Shown: positions 21,460-29,830 of the stretch, piece by piece
Position numbering within the stretch: position 1 is the stretch's first letter
How the letters are laid out: every line of letters starts with the position of its first letter
DNA from: an uncultured Kangiella sp.
Lineage (GTDB): Bacteria; Pseudomonadota; Gammaproteobacteria; Enterobacterales; Kangiellaceae
Direction of reading: 5' to 3'
Length of the DNA: 64,000 bases
NCBI GenBank assembly: GCA_947503345.1
Contig: CANNCW010000002.1
Coordinates: forward strand, 1-64,000
The notes under the pieces: model-generated
What the model was told of the DNA's origin: nothing
The model's input: only the letters and a program-made list of their open reading frames with translations
The model's database searches: none
Translations under genes and position numbers: made by a program

Positions 21460-21924
21460 ATGGCATTTAAAAAAACTCCGAGAGATTATAAACACATAGC
21501 GATGGACTTATTAGCGCGCCGGGAACATTCCCGGCGTGAGCTTATTAATAAGCTTAAAATTCGTGGCTTTGAAGGCGAAGAAGTTGAGGCGTATTTAGAT
21601 CGATTAGCAGAAAGAGATCTGCAATCGGACCAACGATTCGCTGAAAGCTATGTCAGAATGCGCAGCGGCAATGGTTATGGTCAAAGGCGAATTAGCCAAG
21701 AATTAAGCCAGAAGGGCATTGCAGAATCGCGAATTAGCCAAATTTATGAAGAAATGGCGCTTGATTGGTATCAAATTGCTTTAGAAATTTGGCAAAAGAA
21801 ATATAATCAGCTTCCTGGAAATGATTTAAAGCTAAAAGCGAAACAAAGTCGCTTTTTGCAATATCGAGGATTTGACTTCGATATTATTAATTGGATATTT
21901 AGTCGAAGTTCTGATGAAGACTAA
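21460..21924 (+). CDS. recX: Regulatory protein RecX
   Basis: A 154-residue all-helical RecX with its tandem three-helix motifs: ALDLLARREHSRRELxxKL-type first repeat (here MDLLARREHSRRELINKLKI), then LDRLAERDLQSDQRFAESYVRMR and GYGQRRISQELSQKGI. RecX caps and disassembles RecA filaments. The ATG at 21460 follows GAGATAAAG. The length is close to the 166 residues of E. coli RecX. It is downstream of recA, interrupted only by a small membrane ORF, and upstream of alaS. Confidence 0.93.
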   Translation: MAFKKTPRDYKHIAMDLLARREHSRRELINKLKIRGFEGEEVEAYLDRLAERDLQSDQRFAESYVRMRSGNGYGQRRISQELSQKGIAESRISQIYEEMALDWYQIALEIWQKKYNQLPGNDLKLKAKQSRFLQYRGFDFDIINWIFSRSSDED

Positions 21925-21985
21925 TTTTATACATATCATATAGTTAGAAAATATACTTAAAGAAAAAAAGGTCAAAGGTATTAGT

Positions 21986-24625
21986 GTGAGTCAGCAAAAT
22001 GTTATGACAACGAATCAAATTCGTGATGCGTTTTTAAAATACTTTGAAACAAAAGGTCACCAAATCGTGGATTCGAGCCCATTAGTGCCTGCTAATGATC
22101 CAACTTTACTATTTACCAATGCGGGAATGGTACAGTTTAAGGATTGTTTCTTAGGGACTGATAAACGCAGCTACACCCGAGCTACTAGCTCTCAGCGTTG
22201 TGTTCGTGCTGGCGGTAAGCATAATGACCTTGAGAATGTGGGTTATACTGCGCGTCACCATACTTTCTTTGAAATGTTGGGTAACTTTTCTTTTGGTGAT
22301 TATTTTAAGCAAGACGCTATTAATTATTGTTGGGAATTCTTAACTGAAGTTTTAAAACTGCCCAAGGAAAAGCTTTGGGTAACGGTTTACGAAGAAGATC
22401 AAGAAGCTTATGACATCTGGTCAAAAGAGTTAGGCTTCCCTGAAGAGCGTATTAGCCGTATTGGCGATAACAAAGGCGCTCGTTACGCTTCAGATAATTT
22501 CTGGGCGATGGGCGATACAGGTCCTTGTGGTCCTTGTACCGAAGTTTTCTATGACCATGGCGAACATATTTGGGGAGGTCCTCCGGGTACGCCTGAAGAA
22601 GATGGCGATCGTTTTATTGAGATCTGGAATCTGGTCTTTATGCAATATAACCGTCATAAAGACGGAACTATGGAGCCACTGCCAAAGCCGTCGGTTGATA
22701 CCGGCATGGGCTTAGAACGTATTGCGGCCATTATGCAAAATGTTCATAGTAATTATGAAATCGATATTTTCCAAAATTTAATTAAGGCTACCGCTGATTT
22801 ATTGAGCGTAAAAGATCTTGATAACAAGTCGTTACGCGTGATTGCCGATCACATTCGTTCATGTGCTTTTATGGTGATTGATGGGGTTGTCCCTTCAAAT
22901 GAGGGGAGAGGTTATGTATTGCGCCGTATCGTTCGTCGCGCTATTCGCCATGGTCATCAGTTAGGTGCAGAGAAAGCATTCTTTTCTGACTTGGTAAAAC
23001 CTTTAGCTCAAGAGATGGGTCAAGCTTACCCAGAGCTGAATGAGCAGTTTGATTTTATTGTGAAGGTTTTATCAAAAGAAGAAGCTGCTTTTGCCAAAAC
23101 ATTGGATCGCGGCATGAGCATTTTGGAGACTGATATAGCAGGAATGTCGGGTAAAATCATTTCTGGTGAAACAGTCTTTAAATTATACGATACTTTTGGA
23201 TTCCCAAAGGATTTAACGGCTGATATTGCTCGTGAAAAAGAATTAGAGATTGATTGGGATGGCTTTGAAAAAGCCATGGAAGCGCAACGAGAGAAAGCTC
23301 GTGCGGCTAGTAATTTTGGTGTGGATTACAATGATAACTTATCGATTGATGAAACTTCAGAATTTACAGGTTACGGGCAAACACAACAAACGGGCACAAT
23401 AGTTTCTAAAATTTTGTTCGAAAATGAGCCTGTTGAGAGTTTATTAAAAGGTCAAAAAGGTATCGTTATTCTGTCTGAGACGCCATTTTATGCTGAGTCT
23501 GGTGGTCAAGTTGGCGACAAAGGTACTTTAGAAGGCAGCAACTTTAAGTTTAAGGTTGAAGATACTCAAAAGCTTGGTGACGCCATTGCTCATATTGGCT
23601 TCCTTGAAGATGGCCAAATGATAGAAAGCTCGAAAGTTACTGCAGAAGTTAATGGCAAAAATCGTCAAGACATTATGCGTAATCACTCAGCGACTCATTT
23701 ACTGCACGCTGCATTGCGTAAATTATTAGGTTCTCATGTTCAGCAAAAAGGCTCGTTAGTTGAGCCTGACAAATTGCGTTTTGATTTCTCACACACCGAA
23801 GCGGTGACTGCTGATGAATTAAATCAAATCGAATCACTAGTCAATCAAAAGATTTTCGAAAACCATAGTGTGGATGTGGACGTTACTGATATGGATAGTG
23901 CCAAAGAGAAGGGCGCAATGGCCTTATTTGGTGAAAAATATGGTGATGAAGTACGTGTTTTGACCATGTCTCCGTTTTCTGTTGAGCTTTGCGGCGGTAC
24001 TCATGTTCGTCGTACTGGTGAAATTGGTCCCTTTAAGATTACTTCAGAAGCTGGTATCGCAGCAGGCGTTCGTCGTATTGAGGCGGTAACTGGTGAAGGT
24101 GCGGTTGCGTGGATGCAATCGAGCGAGAAAACTTTGAATACCATCGGTAGTTTATTAAAGTCTGATGCCACGCAAGCCGCAGATAAAGTTTCTCAGTTGA
24201 TGGATAAAACCCGTCAATTAGAAAAAAACATCGAACAATTACAATCAAAACTTGCTTCGAACCAAGGAAGTGACTTGGTGTCTAAAGCTGTAGAGCTTAA
24301 TGGTGTAAAGGTTTTGGTTTCTAAATTGGAAGGTGTAGAAGCTAAAGCGCTTCGTGAGATGCAAGACCAGTTAAAGAATAAATTAGGCAGTTCAATTGTT
24401 ATGTTGGCTGTAGCAAATGACGGCAAAGTTGGTCTAATTGCTGGAGTTAGTAAAGATTTAACTTCAAAAGTTAAAGCAGGCGAGCTTGTTAATATGGTTG
24501 CACAACAAGTTGGTGGAAAAGGTGGTGGTCGTCCTGATATGGCACAAGCTGGTGGTTCGGATGAGTCAGCATTACCAGCCGCTCTAGATTCAGTGCTACC
24601 TTGGCTTGAAGAAAAATTAAGCTAG
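21986..24625 (+). CDS. alaS: Alanyl-tRNA synthetase
   Basis: A 879-residue class II synthetase (E. coli 876). The catalytic core shows motif 1 and [26 protein letters not shown], and [17 protein letters not shown]; the editing domain has [12 protein letters not shown] and CGGTH zinc-binding signatures; and a C-terminal DHHA1-like domain ends with [15 protein letters not shown]. It charges tRNA-Ala and clears Ser/Gly mischarging. The GTG at 21986 is chosen since AAAGG lies 6 nt upstream; the ATG at 22004 would cut the N-terminus short. The recX-alaS-csrA order is conserved. Confidence 0.98.
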   Translation: MSQQNVMTTNQIRDAFLKYFETKGHQIVDSSPLVPANDPTLLFTNAGMVQFKDCFLGTDKRSYTRATSSQRCVRAGGKHNDLENVGYTARHHTFFEMLGNFSFGDYFKQDAINYCWEFLTEVLKLPKEKLWVTVYEEDQEAYDIWSKELGFPEERISRIGDNKGARYASDNFWAMGDTGPCGPCTEVFYDHGEHIWGGPPGTPEEDGDRFIEIWNLVFMQYNRHKDGTMEPLPKPSVDTGMGLERIAAIMQNVHSNYEIDIFQNLIKATADLLSVKDLDNKSLRVIADHIRSCAFMVIDGVVPSNEGRGYVLRRIVRRAIRHGHQLGAEKAFFSDLVKPLAQEMGQAYPELNEQFDFIVKVLSKEEAAFAKTLDRGMSILETDIAGMSGKIISGETVFKLYDTFGFPKDLTADIAREKELEIDWDGFEKAMEAQREKARAASNFGVDYNDNLSIDETSEFTGYGQTQQTGTIVSKILFENEPVESLLKGQKGIVILSETPFYAESGGQVGDKGTLEGSNFKFKVEDTQKLGDAIAHIGFLEDGQMIESSKVTAEVNGKNRQDIMRNHSATHLLHAALRKLLGSHVQQKGSLVEPDKLRFDFSHTEAVTADELNQIESLVNQKIFENHSVDVDVTDMDSAKEKGAMALFGEKYGDEVRVLTMSPFSVELCGGTHVRRTGEIGPFKITSEAGIAAGVRRIEAVTGEGAVAWMQSSEKTLNTIGSLLKSDATQAADKVSQLMDKTRQLEKNIEQLQSKLASNQGSDLVSKAVELNGVKVLVSKLEGVEAKALREMQDQLKNKLGSSIVMLAVANDGKVGLIAGVSKDLTSKVKAGELVNMVAQQVGGKGGGRPDMAQAGGSDESALPAALDSVLPWLEEKLS

Positions 24626-24673
24626 TTGTTTTAATTGTAGTCAAATTTGCATTAAGTTGTTAAAATTATCGAC

Positions 24674-24699
24674 ACAGCCGGTGGAACTGGCTGTTTTTT
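24674..24699 (+). terminator. Terminator of alaS
   Basis: ACAGCCGG and CTGGCTGT (24674-24681 and 24687-24694) pair with one G-U around a 5-nt loop and run into six T residues. Confidence 0.88.
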
Positions 24700-24764
24700 G
24701 TAGATAGAGGCCGAAAGGTCAGGTTTAAATTTGTAGTAGATAAAAAGGTATTAGGGAGAATTTT

Positions 24765-24989
24765 ATGTTAATTCTTACTCGTCGTGTTGGCGAAACTCTT
24801 ATGATCGGTGATGAAGTCACTGTGACAGTGCTTGGCGTTAAAGGTAATCAAGTTCGCATTGGTATCAATGCGCCGAAAGAAGTAGCCGTTCATCGTGAAG
24901 AAATTTATATGAGAATTCAGCACGAAAAAAACGCACAACAGTACGGTGAGCAGCCAGCTTTCGTGCCAAATGACGAATACAACTATTAA
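24765..24989 (+). CDS. csrA: Carbon storage regulator CsrA
   Basis: A 74-residue RNA-binding dimer with the standard [17 protein letters not shown] start, [23 protein letters not shown] core including the RNA-contacting R44, and a slightly extended tail. CsrA binds GGA motifs in mRNA leaders and controls translation of metabolic, motility and biofilm genes. The ribosome-binding site AGGGAGA (about 24752-24758) itself carries a GGA, compatible with autoregulation (inference). It has its own leader behind the alaS terminator, and tRNA genes follow, as in E. coli. Confidence 0.98.
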   Translation: MLILTRRVGETLMIGDEVTVTVLGVKGNQVRIGINAPKEVAVHREEIYMRIQHEKNAQQYGEQPAFVPNDEYNY

Positions 24990-25046
24990 TCTGTTTTATA
25001 TTTAAACAGAGTTGTAAAAAAGTCATTAAAAATCGTTATTTAGATA

Positions 25047-25074
25047 TTGCATTATCCACTGAATAAGGTAATAT
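25047..25074 (+). promoter_or_regulatory. Promoter of the tRNA-Ser/tRNA-Arg unit
   Basis: TTGCAT (25047-25052) and TAATAT (25069-25074) are spaced 16 nt apart. A GC-rich discriminator (CTCGCTCGCG) follows, as expected for a stringently controlled tRNA promoter. The predicted start lies about 8 nt before tRNA-Ser. Confidence 0.6.
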
Positions 25075-25088
25075 CTCGCTCGCGATTT

Positions 25089-25179
25089 GGTGAAGTGGCC
25101 GAGCGGCTGAAGGCGCTCCCCTGCTAAGGGAGTATACCCTAATCCGGTATCGAGGGTTCGAATCCCTCCTTCACCGCCA
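25089..25179 (+). tRNA. tRNA-Ser(GCT)
   Basis: A 91-nt type II tRNA. The acceptor GGTGAAG pairs with CTTCACC, the discriminator is G and CCA is encoded at 25177-25179. The anticodon loop CTGCTAA lies between CTCCC and GGGAG, giving anticodon GCT (25123-25125), reading AGC/AGU. A long variable arm and the GGTTCGAATCC T-arm are present. E. coli serV, the same isoacceptor, also follows csrA. Confidence 0.97.
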
Positions 25180-25208
25180 TTATCGCGAAAGTGATAAAAG
25201 ATCGTAAA

Positions 25209-25285
25209 GCGCATGTAGCTCAGCTGGATAGAGTACCTGGCTACGAACCAGGCGGTCGGAGGTTCGACTCCTTCCATGCGCGCCA
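25209..25285 (+). tRNA. tRNA-Arg(ACG), first copy
   Basis: A 77-nt tRNA. GCGCATG pairs with CATGCGC, the discriminator is G and CCA is encoded. The anticodon loop CTACGAA between CCTGG and CCAGG gives ACG (25243-25245), whose A34 is normally deaminated to inosine by TadA. It follows tRNA-Ser by 29 bp, as argV follows serV in E. coli. Confidence 0.97.
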
Positions 25286-25292
25286 TATTTAG

Positions 25293-25323
25293 AAGGCTTC
25301 CAAGAGATTGGGAGCCTTTTTTT
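25293..25323 (+). terminator. Terminator after first tRNA-Arg
   Basis: AAGGCTTCCAA pairs with TTGGGAGCCTT (one G-U) around a GAGA loop and ends in seven T residues. Two more copies occur at 25429 and 25623. Confidence 0.88.
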
Positions 25324-25347
25324 ATGTGAAGAGGGTAGACTCAACAC

Positions 25348-25408
25348 GGAGTTCCTCCTTCGTCAGAATTTGCTCCTGCAATTCTGACATTTCCGCCATC
25401 CCTGGCGG
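25348..25408. repeat. REP-like multi-hairpin element between the tRNA-Arg copies
   Basis: Three inverted repeats in a row: GGAG/CTCC at 25348-25358; GTCAGAATTTGC/GCAATTCTGAC at 25362-25388 (11 bp with one bulged T and a TCCT loop); and CCGCCA/TGGCGG at 25393-25408. The element lies between two identical copies of the tRNA-Arg terminator and outside any gene. It looks like a dispersed palindromic element; the genome-wide copy number is unknown. Confidence 0.5.
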
Positions 25409-25428
25409 TCACATGCTCGCACTATAGA

Positions 25429-25459
25429 AAGGCTTCCAAGAGATTGGGAGCCTTTTTTT
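25429..25459 (+). terminator. Second copy of the tRNA-Arg terminator, without a tRNA
   Basis: The stem-loop and T tract are identical to 25293-25323, but no tRNA precedes it; the hairpin element lies between the two. Probably a relic of duplication. Confidence 0.75.
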
Positions 25460-25538
25460 ATGCTTGAAATTTGCATAAAATAAATTCCAATCTTTTAATT
25501 GACATCTTTTCAACTGGTGGCATAATACCGCCCACAAC

Positions 25539-25615
25539 GCGCATGTAGCTCAGCTGGATAGAGTACCTGGCTACGAACCAGGCGGTCGGAGGTTCGACTC
25601 CTTCCATGCGCGCCA
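25539..25615 (+). tRNA. tRNA-Arg(ACG), second copy
   Basis: Identical over all 77 nt to the copy at 25209-25285, including encoded CCA; the downstream bases and the terminator are near-identical too. This points to a recent tandem duplication. E. coli also carries tandem tRNA-Arg(ACG) genes at this locus. Confidence 0.97.
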
Positions 25616-25622
25616 TATTTAG

Positions 25623-25652
25623 AAGGCTTCCAAGAAATTGGAAGCCTTTTTT
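25623..25652 (+). terminator. Terminator after second tRNA-Arg
   Basis: AAGGCTTCCAA pairs perfectly with TTGGAAGCCTT around a GAAA loop, followed by T residues. It differs from the first copy by two changes, in the loop and at the former G-U pair. Confidence 0.85.
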
Positions 25653-25755
25653 ATTTCTGCAATATTTAGCAATAAAACGATCGTTGAATGGTGCCTTTAT
25701 TAATGCTAATTTAGCCACAATTAACTCTGATAAATTCATCAAAAGAATCACTTTT

Positions 25756-26568
25756 ATGCAAGCCAAAATAGCTAAACTCGTTAATAGCAAACTGTTTGAA
25801 TACTTTATCATTTCAACCATTCTGTTAAGTGCCATTCTTATTGGCTTAGAAACAGTTTCTGGTTTAACAGAAAATCAACGCAACTGGATAGAACGATTAA
25901 ATCAAATAATCTTAGTGATTTTTGTAATCGAAGCCGTGTTAAAAATATATGCAGTAGCCCCTAGATTTAGGCTTTATTTTGGTGATGGCTGGAATTTATT
26001 CGACTTTACTATTGTTGTGCTTTCTTTGATCCCATTTGCTGGTCAATATGCCATGATAGGGCGCTTATTACGCTTATTAAGAGTCGCAAGATTACTCTCA
26101 GCGCTTCCAGAGTTACGATTAATTGTTGGTACCTTATTAAGAACAATCCCGTCCATGTTCCATGTTGTGTTACTGATGCTAGTTTTGTTTTATATCTATG
26201 GGATTGCCGGGTACCAATTTTTTCATGAAACGAACCCTGAATATTGGGGAAGTTTGCCTACCTCCTTGCTAACGCTTTTCAGAGTTGTGACCTTGGAAGG
26301 TTGGACTGAGATAATGTATCTGGATCTAGCTAATCATGAATGGGCTTGGATTTATTACGTAAGCTTTATTGTGATGGGTACTTTTATCATTATTAATTTA
26401 TTTATGGCTTTAGTTATCAATAATTTGGATGAGATAAAGCAACAACGGGAAGTATTAGAGCAAACCCAGAAGACAGAAGAAGATATTTTGCACAATATTG
26501 TTGTTATCAGACAAAAAATACAAGATTTAGAAGGTGAACTATCTGCTAATCGCTCTAAGCAAGACTAA
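25756..26568 (+). CDS. Single-domain voltage-gated cation channel with a TLEGWT filter
   Basis: A 270-residue six-helix ion channel of the NaChBac/Nav-like family (Ion_trans). S1 is about residues 14-34 and S2 about 48-66. S3 carries D83. S4 has arginines every third residue (R103, R106, R109, R112). S5 is about 134-152, then pore helix and filter T179-L-E-G-W-T184, then S6 about 197-223 and a C-terminal coiled coil (about 224-262) of the kind that tetramerises these channels. Typical sodium-selective bacterial filters read TLESWS/A; TLEGW is the form I recall from calcium-selective CavMr, and mammalian Cav repeats also carry EGWT. The frame runs back into the tRNA, so the first plausible ATG, 25756, is used. 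Confidence 0.85.
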   Translation: MQAKIAKLVNSKLFEYFIISTILLSAILIGLETVSGLTENQRNWIERLNQIILVIFVIEAVLKIYAVAPRFRLYFGDGWNLFDFTIVVLSLIPFAGQYAMIGRLLRLLRVARLLSALPELRLIVGTLLRTIPSMFHVVLLMLVLFYIYGIAGYQFFHETNPEYWGSLPTSLLTLFRVVTLEGWTEIMYLDLANHEWAWIYYVSFIVMGTFIIINLFMALVINNLDEIKQQREVLEQTQKTEEDILHNIVVIRQKIQDLEGELSANRSKQD

Positions 26569-26666
26569 ATCATGAGCTTTAGATTTTAGGGTAAAACTGG
26601 AATCTAAGCTCAAAATAAAGCATAATTGCGCCACTTTAAAATAGCTCATAATCAAGGCTATCGTTA

Positions 26667-26978
26667 GTGGATTATTCAAAACTTATTGACTCTTTAACTC
26701 CTGACATGATCGCTCGTTTATCCGAAGCGGTTGAGACGGGAAAGTGGCCTGATGGTCAAGCTCTAAGCGAAGAGCAAAAAGAGTCATCCATCCAAGCGAT
26801 TATGCTCTACAAGGCTCGCTTTTCCGAGCAAACCGATGAGCCATTCACAGTGTCTAAAGAAGGTGAGTTAATCACTGGCAAGAAGCAAAGAAGCGAATTT
26901 CAAGGGCTTTCATCGAATGACAAAAAGCGCCAAGAAAGCTTGATAGATATTAAAACAGACACTTCTGACAAATCATAA
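26667..26978 (+). CDS. yeaC: DUF1315 (YeaC-like) protein
   Basis: A 103-residue protein whose first 55 residues match E. coli YeaC: IDSLTPDMIARLSEAVETGK, then WPDG.ALSEEQKE and IMLYKARF. Function is unknown. The start is GTG at 26667, with AAGG about 9 nt upstream; no ATG fits the conserved N-terminus. The C-terminal half is polar and divergent. It is 25 bp ahead of the dehydrogenase gene, perhaps in the same transcript. Confidence 0.8.
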   Translation: MDYSKLIDSLTPDMIARLSEAVETGKWPDGQALSEEQKESSIQAIMLYKARFSEQTDEPFTVSKEGELITGKKQRSEFQGLSSNDKKRQESLIDIKTDTSDKS

Positions 26979-27003
26979 TTTAAGAGAATTTTTAGGCCAA
27001 ACT

Positions 27004-28260
27004 ATGTTAAAAACGATTATCCGTAAAGAACACAAAAACCAATGGGAAAAACGTGCACCTTTAACACCGGAAGCTGTGAAAGCTTTGACTGCCGAAGGTT
27101 TAGAGTTTGAATTGGAACCTTGTGATATTCGAATTTTTAACGATCAAGCATATCGAGATGCTGGAGTTAATTATCCAGCACACCCTGACGACGCTGAATT
27201 TGTCTTGGGGATTAAAGAGCCACCAGTGGATTCGATTAAGCACAAACAAGTCCATTTAGCGTTTTCACACACTATCAAAGGCCAAGACTACAATATGCCT
27301 TTGTTGCAAAAGTTCTTAGATGAAGAAGCGACTTTATTAGATTATGAGCCGATTGTTGATCCTGCAACGGGCCAAAGAACTATCGCTTTTGGTCGTTACG
27401 CAGGTATTGCTGGCGCCGTGGATAGTTTCCAAATCTTAGGTCAAAAGTTAGCGCAAAAAGAATTAGCAACACCTTTATCAAAACTCCAGATGACTTATAA
27501 CTATGGCACGGTTGAGCAACTTAAAGAGCACTTAGCTGGGTACGATTTACAACAAGGTGAGCCAATTCGCGCTTTAGTTGTTGGTACTGGTAAAGTCGGA
27601 AAAGGCTCGATTGAAGTTTGTGAGTGGCTTGGTTTACCACGAGTTTCTGCGGAAGATTTTCTAGCGGGAAATTTACCTAACGGTAGCTTTTTCGCAGTGC
27701 TCTCTTCGCGCCATATTAATAAACATAAAGATGGCAAAGCGTTTGATATGAATGACTTTGTAGAGCAGGGCGTTGAGGCTTATGAAAGCTCATTCGATCA
27801 AGTGCTAGGTCAATTCAATATTTTATTGCAAACACCATATTGGACCGAAAAATATCCCAAGCATTTAGACAAACCAAGAATGCTTGCCAATAAAGATAAA
27901 TTACCCTTAGTGGTTGGTGATATTTCTTGCGACATTGATGGTAGCTTAGAATGCACTACGAAGGCTTCAGATATAGACACACCTGCCTTTACTTATAATG
28001 TCGATACTGATGAATCATTTGATGGTATTTCGTGGGATGGTATTACGGTAATGTCCATTGACAATTTGCCTTGTGAACTACCAATTGATGCTTCCAATGA
28101 TTTCTCAGCAGCATTAAAAACTTATGCGCCGCAAATTATGGCAATGGACTTATCTAAATCATTTGATGAGTGCGGTTTGCCCGATGATTTAAAAGAAGCG
28201 GTTATTACTTATAAAGGTGAGTTAACGCCTAAATATCAGTATCTGAAAGAGTTTTTATGA
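27004..28260 (+). CDS. Saccharopine dehydrogenase-like / AlaDH-PNT-fold enzyme
   Basis: A 418-residue protein with an alanine dehydrogenase/transhydrogenase-type N-terminal domain (IIRKEHKNQWEKRAPLTPEAV, then FVLGIKEPP, VHLAFSHTIKGQ and ALVVGTGKVGKGS as the Rossmann loop). Its layout resembles fungal Lys1 saccharopine dehydrogenase and the lysine-ketoglutarate reductase domain of LKR/SDH: an FGRYAGIAGAVD motif and a DISCDIDGSLECT stretch. It may act in lysine degradation through saccharopine. With gcdH also in the window (58.2 kb) a lysine to glutaryl-CoA route is conceivable, but that link is inference. It overlaps the next gene by 4 nt (ATGA). Confidence 0.75.
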   Translation: MLKTIIRKEHKNQWEKRAPLTPEAVKALTAEGLEFELEPCDIRIFNDQAYRDAGVNYPAHPDDAEFVLGIKEPPVDSIKHKQVHLAFSHTIKGQDYNMPLLQKFLDEEATLLDYEPIVDPATGQRTIAFGRYAGIAGAVDSFQILGQKLAQKELATPLSKLQMTYNYGTVEQLKEHLAGYDLQQGEPIRALVVGTGKVGKGSIEVCEWLGLPRVSAEDFLAGNLPNGSFFAVLSSRHINKHKDGKAFDMNDFVEQGVEAYESSFDQVLGQFNILLQTPYWTEKYPKHLDKPRMLANKDKLPLVVGDISCDIDGSLECTTKASDIDTPAFTYNVDTDESFDGISWDGITVMSIDNLPCELPIDASNDFSAALKTYAPQIMAMDLSKSFDECGLPDDLKEAVITYKGELTPKYQYLKEFL

Positions 28261-28676
28261 AAAAACTTTTAGCTATTATAATTTTAGTTATATTGCTTGT
28301 TGGTTGCGAAAAACCTAAAACAGATTATTTTGATCTAGTTACTGTTTCTGAAATTGTTGCTTCGCCTAGGTACTATTCTGACTCTAGAGTACAGGTGGCT
28401 GGTTTCGCTCATTACGAAAAGGGGCTTTTAGTTTCTCTATCGTTGTATGAAGACAAAAAACAAATAAATAACACAACAGAGTTGAATCATTTAATTGTTC
28501 AAGTAAATGACGATCTTGATAGTTTGTTATCATGTAACGGAAAAGGCGTTTTAATTTCTGGAGTAATAGAACCGAACCCAGATTTTGGTGTTTTTATCCA
28601 AATAGAAAAAGATATTAAAGTAATTGGAAAAGATGGTAATGTGAATGAAGTTTGTTATAAGTTAGAAAAAGAGTAA
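28257..28676 (+). CDS. Small lipoprotein, possibly OB-fold
   Basis: A 139-residue protein starting MKKLLAIIILVILLVGCEK, a lipoprotein signal with C17 as the lipidated residue. The mature part has short beta-rich segments (SEIVASPRYYSDSRVQVAGF, then GKGVLISGVIEPN) that suggest a small OB-like barrel, but I do not recognise a family. Start and upstream stop overlap as ATGA, so it is translationally coupled to the dehydrogenase. It ends 5 bp from the convergent ansA. An envelope partner of a cytoplasmic enzyme would be unusual, so the coupling may only reflect operon packing. Confidence 0.7.
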   Translation: MKKLLAIIILVILLVGCEKPKTDYFDLVTVSEIVASPRYYSDSRVQVAGFAHYEKGLLVSLSLYEDKKQINNTTELNHLIVQVNDDLDSLLSCNGKGVLISGVIEPNPDFGVFIQIEKDIKVIGKDGNVNEVCYKLEKE

Positions 28677-28681
28677 TACTC

Positions 28682-29698
28682 CTATAGAGTAAGCTCTCCT
28701 CGCAAATTAGTCACCATTTTTTCACGAATAATTTCCACGTCTAATCCACGGCTAAATAGGTAATAGAGTTTAGCTAGCGCAGCCTCTGTGGTCATATCAA
28801 AGCCTGAAATCACACCTGCATCAATTAGTACTTTTCCTGTTTCGTAAGTGCTCATATTAACACTACCTTGAAGGCATTGTGAGCAGTTGACAATGACCAT
28901 GCCATTTTTGCAAGCATTGCTAATAGCTTGAATCAAAGGCTTGTTATTAATTGGGGCGTTGCCCATACCGTAGCTTTGCAACACTACGCCGTCTAAATTT
29001 GGCTGTGCCAAAAAGTCGCTAACAAACTCAGCAGAAATACCAGGAAACAAAGTTAGAATCGCAATTTTAGGTGAGCTAAATTGTTGAACATTTAATTCAG
29101 TTCTATGTTGCTTAAAAACTAAATGATCGCGTACTTTTATTTTACTACCAATACTAGCTATCGGCGGTGTATTCGGTGAAGTAAAGGCTGCAAAGCCATC
29201 GGCATCAGTTTTGGTGCAGCGATTTCCGCGATGTAAATGATCATGGAAAAATAAACATACTTCAGGAATAGGGTAGTGAGCTGCTAAATAAACAGCATTA
29301 ATAATATTATCACGGGCATCGGTTCTAAGCTGGGTTAAAGGGATTTGCGAGCCAGTAATGATTACAGGTTTTTGCAAGCCTTCTAGCATGAATGATAATG
29401 CCGATGAGGTGTAGGCCATGGTGTCGGTGCCATGCAGAACCACAAAGCCATCATAATCGTTGTAATTTTTTTCAATATCTTTTGCGATTAAATGCCAATC
29501 TTCTGGCGACATATTAGCTGAATCAATCGGCTCGGCATAATCATGGATAGTGATTTCAGGCATTTGCTCATGCTTAAACTCAGGAAAACTAGCTAAAGTT
29601 TTCTCCAGAAAACCTTCTTGTGGAACAAAGCCGTTGTCACTAGGCTTCATGCCAATAGTGCCACCAGTATATGCAATATAGACTTTTTTAGTTTTCAT
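28682..29698 (-). CDS. ansA: Type I (cytoplasmic) L-asparaginase
   Basis: A 338-residue asparaginase I, the same length as E. coli AnsA when started at the ATG at 29698 (an ATG 12 nt upstream is also possible; neither has a clear binding site). The first catalytic Thr lies in YTGGTIGM and the second with Asp in LHGTDTMAYT; the C-terminus ends LRGELTL like the E. coli enzyme. No signal peptide, consistent with cytoplasmic asparagine breakdown to aspartate and ammonia. It lies next to sppA on the same strand, as in E. coli, but a terminator stands between them here. Confidence 0.95.
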   Translation of the reverse strand: MKTKKVYIAYTGGTIGMKPSDNGFVPQEGFLEKTLASFPEFKHEQMPEITIHDYAEPIDSANMSPEDWHLIAKDIEKNYNDYDGFVVLHGTDTMAYTSSALSFMLEGLQKPVIITGSQIPLTQLRTDARDNIINAVYLAAHYPIPEVCLFFHDHLHRGNRCTKTDADGFAAFTSPNTPPIASIGSKIKVRDHLVFKQHRTELNVQQFSSPKIAILTLFPGISAEFVSDFLAQPNLDGVVLQSYGMGNAPINNKPLIQAISNACKNGMVIVNCSQCLQGSVNMSTYETGKVLIDAGVISGFDMTTEAALAKLYYLFSRGLDVEIIREKMVTNLRGELTL

Positions 29699-29787
29699 TT
29701 TTGATGTCATAAGAATGAGCAGTAACGTTAATGCACGATTTGTGTTGCTAGAAGTATAACGGCAAAAGACTGATTTACAAAGCCAAT

Positions 29788-29812
29788 AAAAAAGGCGACC
29801 GAAGTCGCCTTT
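29788..29812 (-). terminator. Terminator of sppA
   Basis: GGCGAC and GTCGCC with flanking AAA/TTT form a 9-bp stem with a CGAA/TTCG tetraloop at 29791-29812. Read on the minus strand it is followed by a T run (complement of 29788-29793). It separates sppA from ansA. Confidence 0.88.
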
Positions 29813-29830
29813 TAGAGATTTTATTAAGTA

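Noticed and set aside
21929-21948. Shared TATCATATAGTTAG string upstream of alaS and in the rne leader (about 16297)
   Set aside because: A 14-nt match in an AT-rich 64-kb sequence is expected by chance, and no matching -35 is found at either place.
24991-25009. Hairpin CTGTTT/AAACAG after csrA as a terminator
   Set aside because: No T tract follows on the plus strand and the stem is short and AT-rich.
25026-25286. Minus-strand frame over tRNA-Ser and the first tRNA-Arg
   Set aside because: It is antisense to tRNA genes. Peptides such as MARMEGVEPPTAWFVARY are a well-known artefact of tRNA-Arg translation.
25606-25755. N-terminal extension of the ion channel into the tRNA
   Set aside because: The extension starts inside tRNA-Arg and passes through its terminator. 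The ATG at 25756 fits the S1 helix.
25458-25835. Minus-strand 125-residue frame over the second tRNA-Arg
   Set aside because: Same tRNA artefact, and it overlaps the start of the ion-channel gene.
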